64,000 nt of DNA from CAG-170 sp022779365 (lineage in GTDB: Bacteria; Bacillota; Clostridia; Oscillospirales; Oscillospiraceae). The stretch spans positions 1 to 64,000 of the forward strand of contig JALFSI010000050.1 of NCBI GenBank assembly GCA_022779365.1, given 5' to 3'. Positions 44,357 through 52,690 of this stretch are shown here, piece after piece. The position numbers and the translations under genes were made by a program. Below the pieces are notes generated by a model that was given only the letters and a program-made list of their open reading frames with translations, searched no databases and was not told where the DNA came from. Positions within the stretch are counted from its first letter, which is position 1, and every line of letters begins with the position of its first letter.

Positions 44357-45610
44357 ATGAAGACGAAAGCTGTACGAATCCATGGTAAAATGGATCTGCG
44401 TCTGGAAGAGATCGACCTGCCGCCGGTAGGTCCTGACGATGTTCAGGTCAAGATCATTTCCGACTCTATCTGCATGAGCACCTACAAAGCTGCTGTGGAG
44501 GGCGCGGAGCACAAGCGCGTTCCCGACGACGTGGCGGAGCATCCGACCATCGTCGGGCACGAGTTCTGCGGCGTGATCACTGAGGTCGGCGAAAACTGGA
44601 AGAATAAGTACAAGCCCGGTCAGGGCTTCGCCATTCAGCCTGCGCATTTCTACAAGGGCTCGCAGATGGCGCCCGGCTATTCCTATCCGTACTGCGGCGG
44701 CGACAGCCAGTATGCCAATATCCCCATCGAAACGCTGCTGACCGACAACCTGCTGACCTACGACTCCGACACCTACTTCTACGGCTCTCTGGCTGAGCCG
44801 ATGAGCTGTATCATCGGTACGTTCCACGCCATGTACCACACCAAGGCGGGCTCTTATGAGCACGACATGGGCATCGTGGAGGGCGGCAAGATGGCGCTGC
44901 TGGCGTCCGTCGGTCCGATGGGTCTGGGCGCGATCGACTACGCTCTGCACTGCGACCGCCGTCCGAGTCTGCTGGTCGTCACCGATATTGACGATGAGCG
45001 CCTCGCCCGCGCTGAGAGCATCTACACCGTGGAGCACGCGAAGAGCCTCGGCATCGAGCTGCATTACGTCAACACCGCAAAGCCCGGCTGCGGCACGGAG
45101 TATCTGCGCGAGCTGACCGGAGGCACCGGCTACAACGACGTCATCTGCTTCGCGCCTGTGAAGCCCGTTGTGGAGCAGGCGGGCGACATCCTCGGCTTTG
45201 ACGGCTGCCTGAACTTCTTCGCCGGCCCGACGAACAACCAGTTCAAGGCGGAGTTCAATTTCTACAATGTCCATTATCTCTACACGCACCTGGTCGGCAC
45301 GTCCGGCGGCAACACCAACGACATGAAGGAAGCCATCGCCATGATGACCTCCGGCAAGATCAACCCCGCTGCCATGATCACCCATATCGGCGGTCTGAAC
45401 GCGGTCGTTGACACCGTGCTGAACCTGCCGAACATCCGCGGCGGCAAAAAGCTCATCTACACGCAGATCGACCTGCCGCTGGTTGCGATCAGCGACTTTG
45501 CAAAGCTCGGCGAGACCGATCCGCTGTTTGCCAAGCTCGACGAGATCACCAAGCGCCACAACGGTCTGTGGAGCGGCGAAGCCGAAAAGTATCTGCTTGC
45601 ACACAAATAA
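44357..45610 (+). CDS. SorE-like zinc-dependent sugar-phosphate dehydrogenase
   Basis: A 417-residue medium-chain dehydrogenase. It resembles enterobacterial L-sorbose-1-phosphate reductase SorE from end to end: DSICMSTYKAAVEGAEHKRVPDD, split by conserved C39, the IVGHEFCG zinc motif (H68, E69), GPMGLGAIDYALH for NAD(P)H, SLLVVTDID, GCLNFFAGP, GTSGGNTNDM and the end EAEKYLLAHK. SorE interconverts L-sorbose 1-phosphate and D-glucitol 6-phosphate. No sorbose PTS genes are nearby, so the substrate may be another ketose or polyol phosphate. It is first in an operon with E2, fused E1 and a HAD phosphatase; the gap to E2 is 34 bp. Confidence 0.82.
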   Translation: MKTKAVRIHGKMDLRLEEIDLPPVGPDDVQVKIISDSICMSTYKAAVEGAEHKRVPDDVAEHPTIVGHEFCGVITEVGENWKNKYKPGQGFAIQPAHFYKGSQMAPGYSYPYCGGDSQYANIPIETLLTDNLLTYDSDTYFYGSLAEPMSCIIGTFHAMYHTKAGSYEHDMGIVEGGKMALLASVGPMGLGAIDYALHCDRRPSLLVVTDIDDERLARAESIYTVEHAKSLGIELHYVNTAKPGCGTEYLRELTGGTGYNDVICFAPVKPVVEQAGDILGFDGCLNFFAGPTNNQFKAEFNFYNVHYLYTHLVGTSGGNTNDMKEAIAMMTSGKINPAAMITHIGGLNAVVDTVLNLPNIRGGKKLIYTQIDLPLVAISDFAKLGETDPLFAKLDEITKRHNGLWSGEAEKYLLAHK

Positions 45611-45644
45611 AAAATCTAAATAAAATTTAGGAGTTGAAAACACT

Positions 45645-47219
45645 ATGGCAGAAGGCGTATTGATGCCCAAGGCCGGTATTACGGTCGAATCTTGCATCAT
45701 CGGTGAATGGAAAAAGCAGGTCGGCGATCATGTTGACGTCGGCGATGTGCTGTTCACCTATGAGACCGACAAGGCGGAGTTCGAGTGCGAATCCACCGCT
45801 GCCGGTACGCTCATTGACATTTTCTATCAGGAAGGCGACGAAGTTCCGTGCCTTGTGAACGTCTGCGCGATCGGCAATCCCGGTGAGGATACCACGGCGC
45901 TTAAGAACGCAGCGCCGCAGGCGGAAGCTCCCGCTGCCGCTCCCGAGGCTGCCGCAGCTCCCGCTGCCAAGGCAGCCGCTGCCGCGCCCGCCGGTCCGTG
46001 CGCGCAGGCAGTCATCATGCCGAAGGAAGGCATCACCGTCGAGTCCTGCATCATCGGCGAGTGGAAGAAAAACGTCGGCGATCAGGTCAATGTCGGCGAC
46101 GTGCTGTTCACCTATGAGACCGACAAGGCAGAGTTCGAGTGCGAATCCACCGCTGCCGGTACGCTGCTGGCGAAGTTCTTTGAGGACGGCGACGAAGTGC
46201 CGTGTCTGGAGAACGTCTGTGCGATCGGCAACCCCGGCGACGCTTACGAGCATCTGAAGCCGGGTGCAGAAGTGCCCGCACCCGCAGCAGAAGCCGCTGC
46301 TCCCGCTGCCGCAGCCCCCGCTGCCGCGCCTGCTGCAAAGGCAGAGCTGGCTGCCATCTCGCCGCGCGCGATGGCAAAGGCAGTCGCCAACAATGTGAAC
46401 CCGGCGCTGGCGACCGGCACCGGTCCGAAGGGTCGTATCATCGAGCGCGACATCGACGCGCTGATCGCCTCCGGCGCTGCCGCGAGCTATGCTGCTCCCG
46501 CTGCCGCCGCTGCCGCTTCCGAGGCAGAGTTTGAGGACGTGAAGTTCAATGCCGTCCGCAAGGCGACCTCCAAGTCCATGATGGCAAGCCTGCAGGGTAT
46601 GGCTCAGCTCACCCAGCAGTATTCCTTCGACGCGACCCAGATCCAGGCGTACCGCGCGATGCTCAAGCCGCTCGACGCGCCCATGGGCAAGATCAGCCTG
46701 AATGATATGGTCATGTTCGCCGTTGCCAAGACCGTGGCGTCCTGCCCGGATCTCAACGCCAACATGGTCGAGGACAATGTTGTCCGTCACTTCACTCATG
46801 TGAACCTCGGCTTCGCGTGCGACACGCCGCGCGGTCTGATCGTTCCCACCATCTTTAACGCCGATCAGATGAGCCTGCTGGAGCTGTCGATGGAAGCGAA
46901 GAAGCTCGCCGCCGAAGCGCGCGAGGGCACGCTCAGCCCCGACAAGATGCAGGGCGCGACCTTCACCGTGACGAACATCGGCTCGTTCGGCTGCGAGGCG
47001 TTCACCCCGGTCATCAACCCGCCTCAGACCGGCATCCTCGGCGTCTGCAACATCCAGACGAAGATCAAGTCCGCCGAGGACGGCGTGATCGAAGCTTACC
47101 CCGCTATGGGTCTGTCGCTGACGCTGGATCACCGCGTGATCGACGGCGCGCCCGCTGCCCGCTACATGAGCGAGCTGTGCAAGACGCTGGAAAACTTTAT
47201 GACCCTCATGGCGAAGTAA
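45645..47219 (+). CDS. 2-oxoacid dehydrogenase E2, two lipoyl domains
   Basis: A 524-residue dihydrolipoamide acyltransferase. Two almost identical lipoyl domains (1-82 and 119-200) carry ETDKAEFE with lipoyl-lysines K43 and K161. They are joined by Ala/Pro-rich swinging linkers (83-118, 205-235). A peripheral-subunit-binding domain (236-275, ISPRAMAKAVANN) would hold E3. The catalytic domain (298-524) has the HRVIDG active-site motif with H496. It passes an acyl group from E1 to coenzyme A. TTTAGGAG precedes ATG 45645. Acyl specificity is unknown. No E3 or lipoate ligase gene is in the window. Confidence 0.9.
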   Translation: MAEGVLMPKAGITVESCIIGEWKKQVGDHVDVGDVLFTYETDKAEFECESTAAGTLIDIFYQEGDEVPCLVNVCAIGNPGEDTTALKNAAPQAEAPAAAPEAAAAPAAKAAAAAPAGPCAQAVIMPKEGITVESCIIGEWKKNVGDQVNVGDVLFTYETDKAEFECESTAAGTLLAKFFEDGDEVPCLENVCAIGNPGDAYEHLKPGAEVPAPAAEAAAPAAAAPAAAPAAKAELAAISPRAMAKAVANNVNPALATGTGPKGRIIERDIDALIASGAAASYAAPAAAAAASEAEFEDVKFNAVRKATSKSMMASLQGMAQLTQQYSFDATQIQAYRAMLKPLDAPMGKISLNDMVMFAVAKTVASCPDLNANMVEDNVVRHFTHVNLGFACDTPRGLIVPTIFNADQMSLLELSMEAKKLAAEAREGTLSPDKMQGATFTVTNIGSFGCEAFTPVINPPQTGILGVCNIQTKIKSAEDGVIEAYPAMGLSLTLDHRVIDGAPAARYMSELCKTLENFMTLMAK

Positions 47220-47240
47220 GAGAAGTAAGGAGAGCTCATT

Positions 47241-49724
47241 ATGCCGAAATCTTTGTATATTGATCCCGTAGCCGTCCGTCAGCCCGGCTATATCCACTTT
47301 AAAGATATTCCCGTCTGCCAGTACAACAAGACCATCAAGCAGGAGCTGGACGAGGGCAACTACACTAAGGAAGACCTCATCCGCATCTACCGCGATATGG
47401 CGATCTGCCGCGAATTTGAGCATATGCTCACGCAGATCAAGACGCAGGCGAACTACAACGGCGTCGAGACCACCTATCCCGGTCCTGCGCACCTGAGCTA
47501 TGGTCAGGAAGCGTCCTGCGTCGGCGAGGCGTACCTGCTGAATAAGGACGACATCACCTTCGGCTCGCACCGCAGCCACTCCGAGATCCTGTCCAAGGGT
47601 CTGAGCTGCATCAACAAGATGTCTGACGAAGAGCTGATGCAGACCATGGAAAACTTCCTCGGCGGCAAGACGTTGGCGGCGGTCAAGAAGTTCGCCGACA
47701 CGTCCGACGTCAAGGAGCTGGCGATCCGCTTCCTGCTGTACGGCACGGTCGCTGAGATCTTTGCCCGTGAGAACGGCTTCCATCACGGCATGGGCGGCTC
47801 GATGCACGCCTTCTTCCTGCCGTTCGGCATCTACCCCAACAACGCTATCGTCGGCGGCTCCGCGCCCATCGCGACAGGCGCTGCGCTGTATCAGAAGAAC
47901 AACGACAAGAAGGGCATCGTCGTCTGCAACATCGGCGACGCGTCTCTGGGCTGCGGTCCTGTTTACGAAGCGCTGAACTTCTCCGCCATGGATCAGTACA
48001 AGACCCTGTGGGAAGAAGGCCGCAAGGGCTGCCTGCCGATCATCTTCAACATTTTTGATAACTTCTACGGCATGGGCGGTCAGACCATGGGCGAGACCAT
48101 GGCATACGGTATGCCCGCGCGTCTTGCCGCCGGCATCACGCCGAGCCAGATGCACGCCGAGCGCGTGGACGGCTGGAATCCGCTGGCTGTCATCGACGCG
48201 TACAAGCGCAAGATGGAGCTCATCAAGAACAACGAAGGTCCTGTGTTCCTGGACGTCGTGACGTACCGTCTGGTCGGTCACTCCACGTCTGACCAGAACG
48301 CCTACCGCACCAAGGAGGAGATCGAGGATTGGCGCAGCCATGACCCGATCGTGAAGTTCCGTGAGGCGCTGGTCGAGGCGGGCGTCGAGTCCGACGAGTT
48401 CTTTGCGAAGCTGCTCCAGGATACCACCGACCGCATGACCATGATTTGCAAGGCTGCCGACGACAAGGAGATCTCTCCGTATGTTGACTTCGACAAGAAC
48501 CCGGATTACCTTGCAAACCTCATGTTCTCCAATGAGACCCGCCGCTCCATGGGCGCGCCGGATCAGAAGGTCAATGTGACCGGTCCGAAGGAGGACTGCA
48601 AGCGTTATGTCGATCTTGCCAAGAAGGAGCGCTACGCGTTCGACAAGGACGGCAAGAAGTTCTCCGACATGAAGCTCTACAACATCCGCGACGCGATCTT
48701 CGAGCCGATGTTCAACAAGTATTACGAAGATCCCACGCTCGTCGCCTATGGCGAAGATGTGCGTGACTGGGGCGGCGCTTACGCTGTCTATCGTGGTCTG
48801 ATGGATGTCATTCCGCACTCCCGTCTGTTCAACTCCCCGATCTCCGAGGCTGCCATCGTCGGCACGGCTGTCGGCTACTGCATGTGCGGCGGTCGCGCGG
48901 TCGTCGAGCTGATGTACTGCGACTTCCTGGGCCGCGCGGGCGACGAAGTGTTCAACCAGATGTCCAAGTGGCAGGCAATGTCCGCCGGTATCCTCAAGAT
49001 GCCGATGATTCTGCGTATGTCCGTCGGCGCAAAGTACGGCGCGCAGCATTCTCAGGACTGGGTCGCCATCGTCGCACACATCCCCGGACTCAAGGTGTTC
49101 TTCCCGGCTACCCCGTACGAGGCAAAGGGCATCATGCAGGCAGCGCTCAACGGCACAGATCCGTGCATCATCTTCGAGTCGCAGCGTATCTACGGCAAGG
49201 GCGAAGAATTCCACGAGGGCGGCGTTCCCGCGGAAGAGTATGAATGGCAGCCCGGCGCGGTCAACAAGGTCCGCGACGGCAAGGATCTGACCATCCTCAC
49301 CATCGGCGCAACGCTGTACCGTGCGGTCGATGCTGCGAAGGATCTGAGCGAGAAGTACGGCGTGGAGGCAGACGTCATCAATATGCCGTCGCTCGTCCCG
49401 CTGGACTACACCGACATCATCGCCTCCGTCAAGAAGACGGGTCGCGTTGTGCTGGCATCCGACGCCTGCGCACGCGGCACGTTCCTCAACGAGGTCGCAC
49501 AGAACATCTCCTCGCTGTGCTTCGATTACCTCGACGCGCCTCCCGTTGTTGTCGGCGCGCGCAACTGGATCACCCCGCCGCATGAGTTCGATAAGTACTT
49601 CTTCCCGTATGCCGAGTGGATCATCGACGCGGTCAACGCCCGTCTGCTGCCGCTCAAGGGCTATGAGAGCAAGACCACTCCGAGCGATGACGAGGTCATC
49701 CGCCGCAACAAGCTGGGTGTGTAA
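47241..49724 (+). CDS. Fused E1 alpha-beta of a 2-oxoacid dehydrogenase
   Basis: An 827-residue thiamine-diphosphate enzyme with both E1 subunits in one chain. Residues about 30-400 are E1-alpha: HLSYGQEASCVGEAYLL, FHHGMGGSMHAFF and the ThDP/Mg motif starting GDASLGCG (near 232) and ending NIFDNFYG. Residues about 475-827 are E1-beta: VAYGEDVRDWGGAYAVYRGL, VELMYCDFLGRAGDEVFNQ and the VINMPSLVPLD segment near the C-terminal ThDP-lobe. It decarboxylates a 2-oxoacid and reductively acylates E2. A separate alpha and beta is usual for acetoin/pyruvate types; the fused form occurs in some branched-chain or uncharacterised enzymes. GGAGAG precedes ATG 47241; the HAD gene overlaps by one base. Confidence 0.9.
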   Translation: MPKSLYIDPVAVRQPGYIHFKDIPVCQYNKTIKQELDEGNYTKEDLIRIYRDMAICREFEHMLTQIKTQANYNGVETTYPGPAHLSYGQEASCVGEAYLLNKDDITFGSHRSHSEILSKGLSCINKMSDEELMQTMENFLGGKTLAAVKKFADTSDVKELAIRFLLYGTVAEIFARENGFHHGMGGSMHAFFLPFGIYPNNAIVGGSAPIATGAALYQKNNDKKGIVVCNIGDASLGCGPVYEALNFSAMDQYKTLWEEGRKGCLPIIFNIFDNFYGMGGQTMGETMAYGMPARLAAGITPSQMHAERVDGWNPLAVIDAYKRKMELIKNNEGPVFLDVVTYRLVGHSTSDQNAYRTKEEIEDWRSHDPIVKFREALVEAGVESDEFFAKLLQDTTDRMTMICKAADDKEISPYVDFDKNPDYLANLMFSNETRRSMGAPDQKVNVTGPKEDCKRYVDLAKKERYAFDKDGKKFSDMKLYNIRDAIFEPMFNKYYEDPTLVAYGEDVRDWGGAYAVYRGLMDVIPHSRLFNSPISEAAIVGTAVGYCMCGGRAVVELMYCDFLGRAGDEVFNQMSKWQAMSAGILKMPMILRMSVGAKYGAQHSQDWVAIVAHIPGLKVFFPATPYEAKGIMQAALNGTDPCIIFESQRIYGKGEEFHEGGVPAEEYEWQPGAVNKVRDGKDLTILTIGATLYRAVDAAKDLSEKYGVEADVINMPSLVPLDYTDIIASVKKTGRVVLASDACARGTFLNEVAQNISSLCFDYLDAPPVVVGARNWITPPHEFDKYFFPYAEWIIDAVNARLLPLKGYESKTTPSDDEVIRRNKLGV

Positions 49725-50389
49725 TGAAAGAGCTACAGAAGATCCGCGCCATCGTATTTGACCTGGACGGAACGCTTCTGGATACATTGCCGGATATTGG
49801 CGCAGGCAGCAACGCTGCCCTGCGCCATTCCGCCTTGCCGGAGCGTTCTCTCGCCGTGTACCGCAAGCTCGTCGGCAACGGCATCCGCACGCTCATCCAC
49901 CGCGCCGTCCCGGAGGGGACGCCCGACGATGTGTATGAGCAGACGCTGGCGTATTACCTGCAATATTATCCAGAGCACTGCACGGTGCACACGAAGTTCT
50001 ACCCCGGCATCGAGCAGATGCTTGCCACGCTGAAGGGTGCGGGATTCATGCTTGGTGTGCTGTCCAATAAAACGGAAAAGACCGCCGTGCGCATCATTGA
50101 CCATTTCTTCCAGCGCAGCCCGTTTCAGCTCGTTTGGGGCAACAACGGCGTGCGCCCGCTGAAGCCCGATCCCTCCGCCGGGAAGCTCCTGTGCGAAGAG
50201 CTGGGCGTTTCTCCGAAGGAGCTGATGTACGTCGGCGACGGCGACACCGACATGGAGTTTGCGTCCCGCAACGGCTTTTTTGCCGCGGGCGTGACGTGGG
50301 GCTACCGTGACCGCGAGGTTTTGACGTCCTGCGGCGCGGACGCGCTGGTAGACAGCGCAGACCAGCTCCCGAAGCTGCTTGGTTTGTAA
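49724..50389 (+). CDS. HAD phosphatase, Gph/PgmB-like
   Basis: A 221-residue HAD subfamily IA phosphatase. Motif I is FDLDGTLLDT (D13, D15), motif II is GVLSNKTEKTA, a Lys motif lies in RPLKPDPSAG, and motif IV is YVGDGDTDMEFA. A four-helix cap occupies residues ~20-85, as in phosphoglycolate phosphatase or beta-phosphoglucomutase. Its ATG shares one base with the E1 stop (TAATG), so it belongs to the operon. It may remove phosphate from the sugar-phosphate handled by the SorE-like enzyme; that is inference from the neighbours. Confidence 0.85.
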   Translation: MKELQKIRAIVFDLDGTLLDTLPDIGAGSNAALRHSALPERSLAVYRKLVGNGIRTLIHRAVPEGTPDDVYEQTLAYYLQYYPEHCTVHTKFYPGIEQMLATLKGAGFMLGVLSNKTEKTAVRIIDHFFQRSPFQLVWGNNGVRPLKPDPSAGKLLCEELGVSPKELMYVGDGDTDMEFASRNGFFAAGVTWGYRDREVLTSCGADALVDSADQLPKLLGL

Positions 50390-50390
50390 A

Positions 50391-50426
50391 AAAATCACCT
50401 GTGCCGCCGGCACAGGTGACTTTTTT
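50391..50426. terminator. Bidirectional terminator
   Basis: TCACCTGTGCC (50395-50405) pairs perfectly with GGCACAGGTGA (50409-50419). T-runs flank it on both strands (CTTTTTTA rightward, TTTTTTT leftward), so it serves both the HAD gene and the convergent DUF378 gene. Confidence 0.9.
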
Positions 50427-50631
50427 ATTCCGCTGCGCTGCCGCGCGCGATGCGGCGGATGAGCAGGGTGATACACCACAGACCCGCCAGACCGACCAGC
50501 GCATACACCACGCGGCTGACGCTCGCGGTCTGCCCGCCGAAGATCCATGCCACGAGGTCAAAGCGCGCAAAGCCGACCAGACCCCAGTTGACCGCGCCAA
50601 TGATGACAAGGATCAATGCCAGAATATCCAT
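50425..50631 (-). CDS. DUF378 family small membrane protein
   Basis: A 68-residue protein with two membrane helices (MDILALILVIIGAVNWGLVG and VVYALVGLAGLWCITLLI). The N-terminal ILVIIGAVNWGL followed by FDLVAWIFG is the DUF378 (YuzA-like) signature. Function is unknown. ATG 50631 is the proper start because AAAGGAGG lies nine bases upstream; the open frame further upstream is not similar to the family. Confidence 0.85.
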   Translation of the reverse strand: MDILALILVIIGAVNWGLVGFARFDLVAWIFGGQTASVSRVVYALVGLAGLWCITLLIRRIARGSAAE

Positions 50632-50721
50632 AAAATAGTGCCTCCTTTCGCGCGAACTTCGTGCGAGGTTAGTATGCGCAGCATTTTGGCGCATATCCCG
50701 GCAAAACCGCAAAAATTCTGG

Positions 50722-50749
50722 TTGCTTTTAGCGCAAAACGATGTATAAT
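50722..50749 (+). promoter_or_regulatory. Promoter of the thrH unit
   Basis: TTGCTT (50722-50727), 16-base spacer, exact TATAAT (50744-50749). Start would be near 50756, 67 bases before ATG 50823. Confidence 0.6.
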
Positions 50750-50822
50750 AAACGTAGAATCTGCAATATTTTTAGGCGGCAAAACTTTTTTTCAGTTTCG
50801 CACGGCGAAGGGGGATCTACCG

Positions 50823-51425
50823 ATGTATATTACCTGTTTGGATCTTGAGGGCGTTCTTGTCCCGGAGATCTGGATCGCGTTTGCAAAAGCCAGCGGCATC
50901 CCGGAGCTCACGCGCACCACACGCGACGAGCCGGACTATGACAAGCTCATGCGCTGGCGGCTCGGCATTTTGAAGGACCACGGTCTGGGACTCAAGGAAA
51001 TTCAGGCTGTGATCGACACGATCGACCCGCTTCCCGGCGCGCGGGAATTTATGGACGCGCTGCGCGAGCAGGGGCAGGTCGTGATCCTGAGCGACACATT
51101 TGAGGAATTTGCAAAGCCGCTCATGCGCAAGCTCGGCTACCCGACGATCCTCTGCAACAGCCTCGTGGTTGCGCCGTCGGGCGAGATCACCGATTTTACC
51201 ATGCGCTGCGAGCACTCCAAGCTCACCACCGTCCGCGCGCTGCAAGCCATCGGCTACAAGACCATCGCCGCCGGCGACAGCTACAACGATCTGGACATGA
51301 TCCTGAACAGCCACGCAGGCTTCCTCTTCCGCAGCACGCAGAAGATCAAGGCTGACTACCCGCAGCTCGCGGCGTATGAAACGTATGACGACCTGCTGGG
51401 CGCGATTCGCCGCGCGCAGGTTTGA
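50823..51425 (+). CDS. thrH: ThrH: phosphoserine phosphatase/homoserine phosphotransferase
   Basis: A 200-residue HAD enzyme closely matching ThrH of Pseudomonas. It starts with CLDLEGVLVPEIWIAFA (D7 nucleophile, Glu replacing the second Asp of usual HAD motif I). QVVILSDTFEEFAKPLMRKLG (motif II), split by its conserved Ser, and IAAGDSYNDLDM (motif IV) follow. ThrH dephosphorylates phosphoserine and can pass the phosphate to homoserine. It is followed 23 bp later by a DUF1015 gene, a pairing that suggests a role in serine metabolism. GGGGGATC precedes ATG 50823. No serA or serC is in the window. Confidence 0.92.
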   Translation: MYITCLDLEGVLVPEIWIAFAKASGIPELTRTTRDEPDYDKLMRWRLGILKDHGLGLKEIQAVIDTIDPLPGAREFMDALREQGQVVILSDTFEEFAKPLMRKLGYPTILCNSLVVAPSGEITDFTMRCEHSKLTTVRALQAIGYKTIAAGDSYNDLDMILNSHAGFLFRSTQKIKADYPQLAAYETYDDLLGAIRRAQV

Positions 51426-51448
51426 ATAAAAAAGAAAGGTGTCTTAGT

Positions 51449-52690
51449 ATGAACGCATTTTTACCCGCTGATATTCTGATGCCCAAAACTGACAGCATGG
51501 AAAAGTGGGCGGTCATCGCCTGCGACCAGTTCACCTCCGATCAGGCGTATTGGGATCGCGTCCGCAAAAACGCAGAGGGCGCTGTGTCCACCATCAACCT
51601 CATCCTGCCCGAGGCGGAGCTCGGCACGGAGAAGGAAGCGGAGCACACCGCCGTCATCAACGCCACGATGAAGCGCTACATGGACGAGGACGTGTTCACG
51701 ACCTATCCGAACAGCTTTGTCTACGTCGAACGTCAGCTTGAGAACGGCTCGATCCGCGAGGGTCTGGTCGGCATGGTCGATCTGGATGCTTACGACTATT
51801 CCACCGGCGCGACCAGCGCCATCCGCGCCACCGAGCGCACCGTTGCTGAGCGTATCCCGCCGCGTCAGCGTGTCCGCCGCGACGCCCCCATCGAGCTGCC
51901 GCATATCCTCATGCTCTGCGACGACCACGACAAAGAGCTCATCGAGCCGATCGGCGCGAAGAAGGACAGCCTGAAAAAGCTCTATGACTTCGACCTCATG
52001 GAGGGCGGCGGTCATATCACCGGCTGGCTCGTCGAGGGCAAGGACGTGGACGAGTTCAACAAGGCGCTCGCCGACTACACCGCCACCGTGGGCGAAAAGT
52101 ACAAGGGTCTCAAGGGCGTTCCCATGGTGTTCGCCGTGGGCGACGGCAACCACTCTCTGGCTACTGCCAAGAGCTGCTATGAAGAGCTGAAAAAGAACCA
52201 TCCGGGCGAGGATCTGTCGAACCATCCGGCGCGTTACGCGCTCGTGGAGCTCGAAAACATCCACGATCCGGCACAGGTGTTTGAGCCGATCCACCGCGTG
52301 ATCTTCAAGACCGACACCGAAAAGCTGCTCGCCGCGCTCCAGAAGGACGCGTGCGCCGAGGGCGGCTTCCCGGTGCAGTGGTACACGAAGGACGCCTCCG
52401 GCACGGTGTATCTTGACCGCGCCAAGAGCGAGCTGGCAGTCGGCGTGCTCCAGGGCTTCCTCGATGAGTACCTGAAGGACAACGCGGGTGAGATCGACTA
52501 CATCCATGACGACGACGCGCTCATCAGCCTCGCAAAGCAGGACGGCGCGATCGGCTTCCTGCTGCCCGCGATGGAAAAGAGCCAGCTCTTCCGCGGCGTC
52601 ATTGCCGACGGTATCCTGCCGCGCAAGACGTTCTCCATGGGTCACAGCCGCGAAAAGAGATACTATCTGGAAGGCAGAAAGATCAAGTAA
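51449..52690 (+). CDS. DUF1015 family protein
   Basis: A 413-residue cytosolic protein of the DUF1015 family. Recognisable parts are LPADILMPKTDSMEKWAVIACDQ at the start (split around its ACDQF motif), YVERQLENGSIREGLVGMVDL, the LPHILMLCDDHD segment and FAVGDGNHSLATAK. In Clostridia this family is often linked to serine-biosynthesis genes; the thrH neighbour agrees. Its biochemical activity is unknown to me. ATG 51449 follows AAAGAAAGG; the TTG-started extension into thrH is not family-like. The ispE start shares the last base of its stop. Confidence 0.85.
   Translation: MNAFLPADILMPKTDSMEKWAVIACDQFTSDQAYWDRVRKNAEGAVSTINLILPEAELGTEKEAEHTAVINATMKRYMDEDVFTTYPNSFVYVERQLENGSIREGLVGMVDLDAYDYSTGATSAIRATERTVAERIPPRQRVRRDAPIELPHILMLCDDHDKELIEPIGAKKDSLKKLYDFDLMEGGGHITGWLVEGKDVDEFNKALADYTATVGEKYKGLKGVPMVFAVGDGNHSLATAKSCYEELKKNHPGEDLSNHPARYALVELENIHDPAQVFEPIHRVIFKTDTEKLLAALQKDACAEGGFPVQWYTKDASGTVYLDRAKSELAVGVLQGFLDEYLKDNAGEIDYIHDDDALISLAKQDGAIGFLLPAMEKSQLFRGVIADGILPRKTFSMGHSREKRYYLEGRKIK

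Noticed and set aside
45627..49787. A 1,386-codon open frame on the minus strand
   Set aside because: It is the antisense of the E2 and E1 genes, whose motifs are unmistakable. High-GC codon bias keeps the opposite frame free of stops; its protein is Val/Arg/His-rich without domains.
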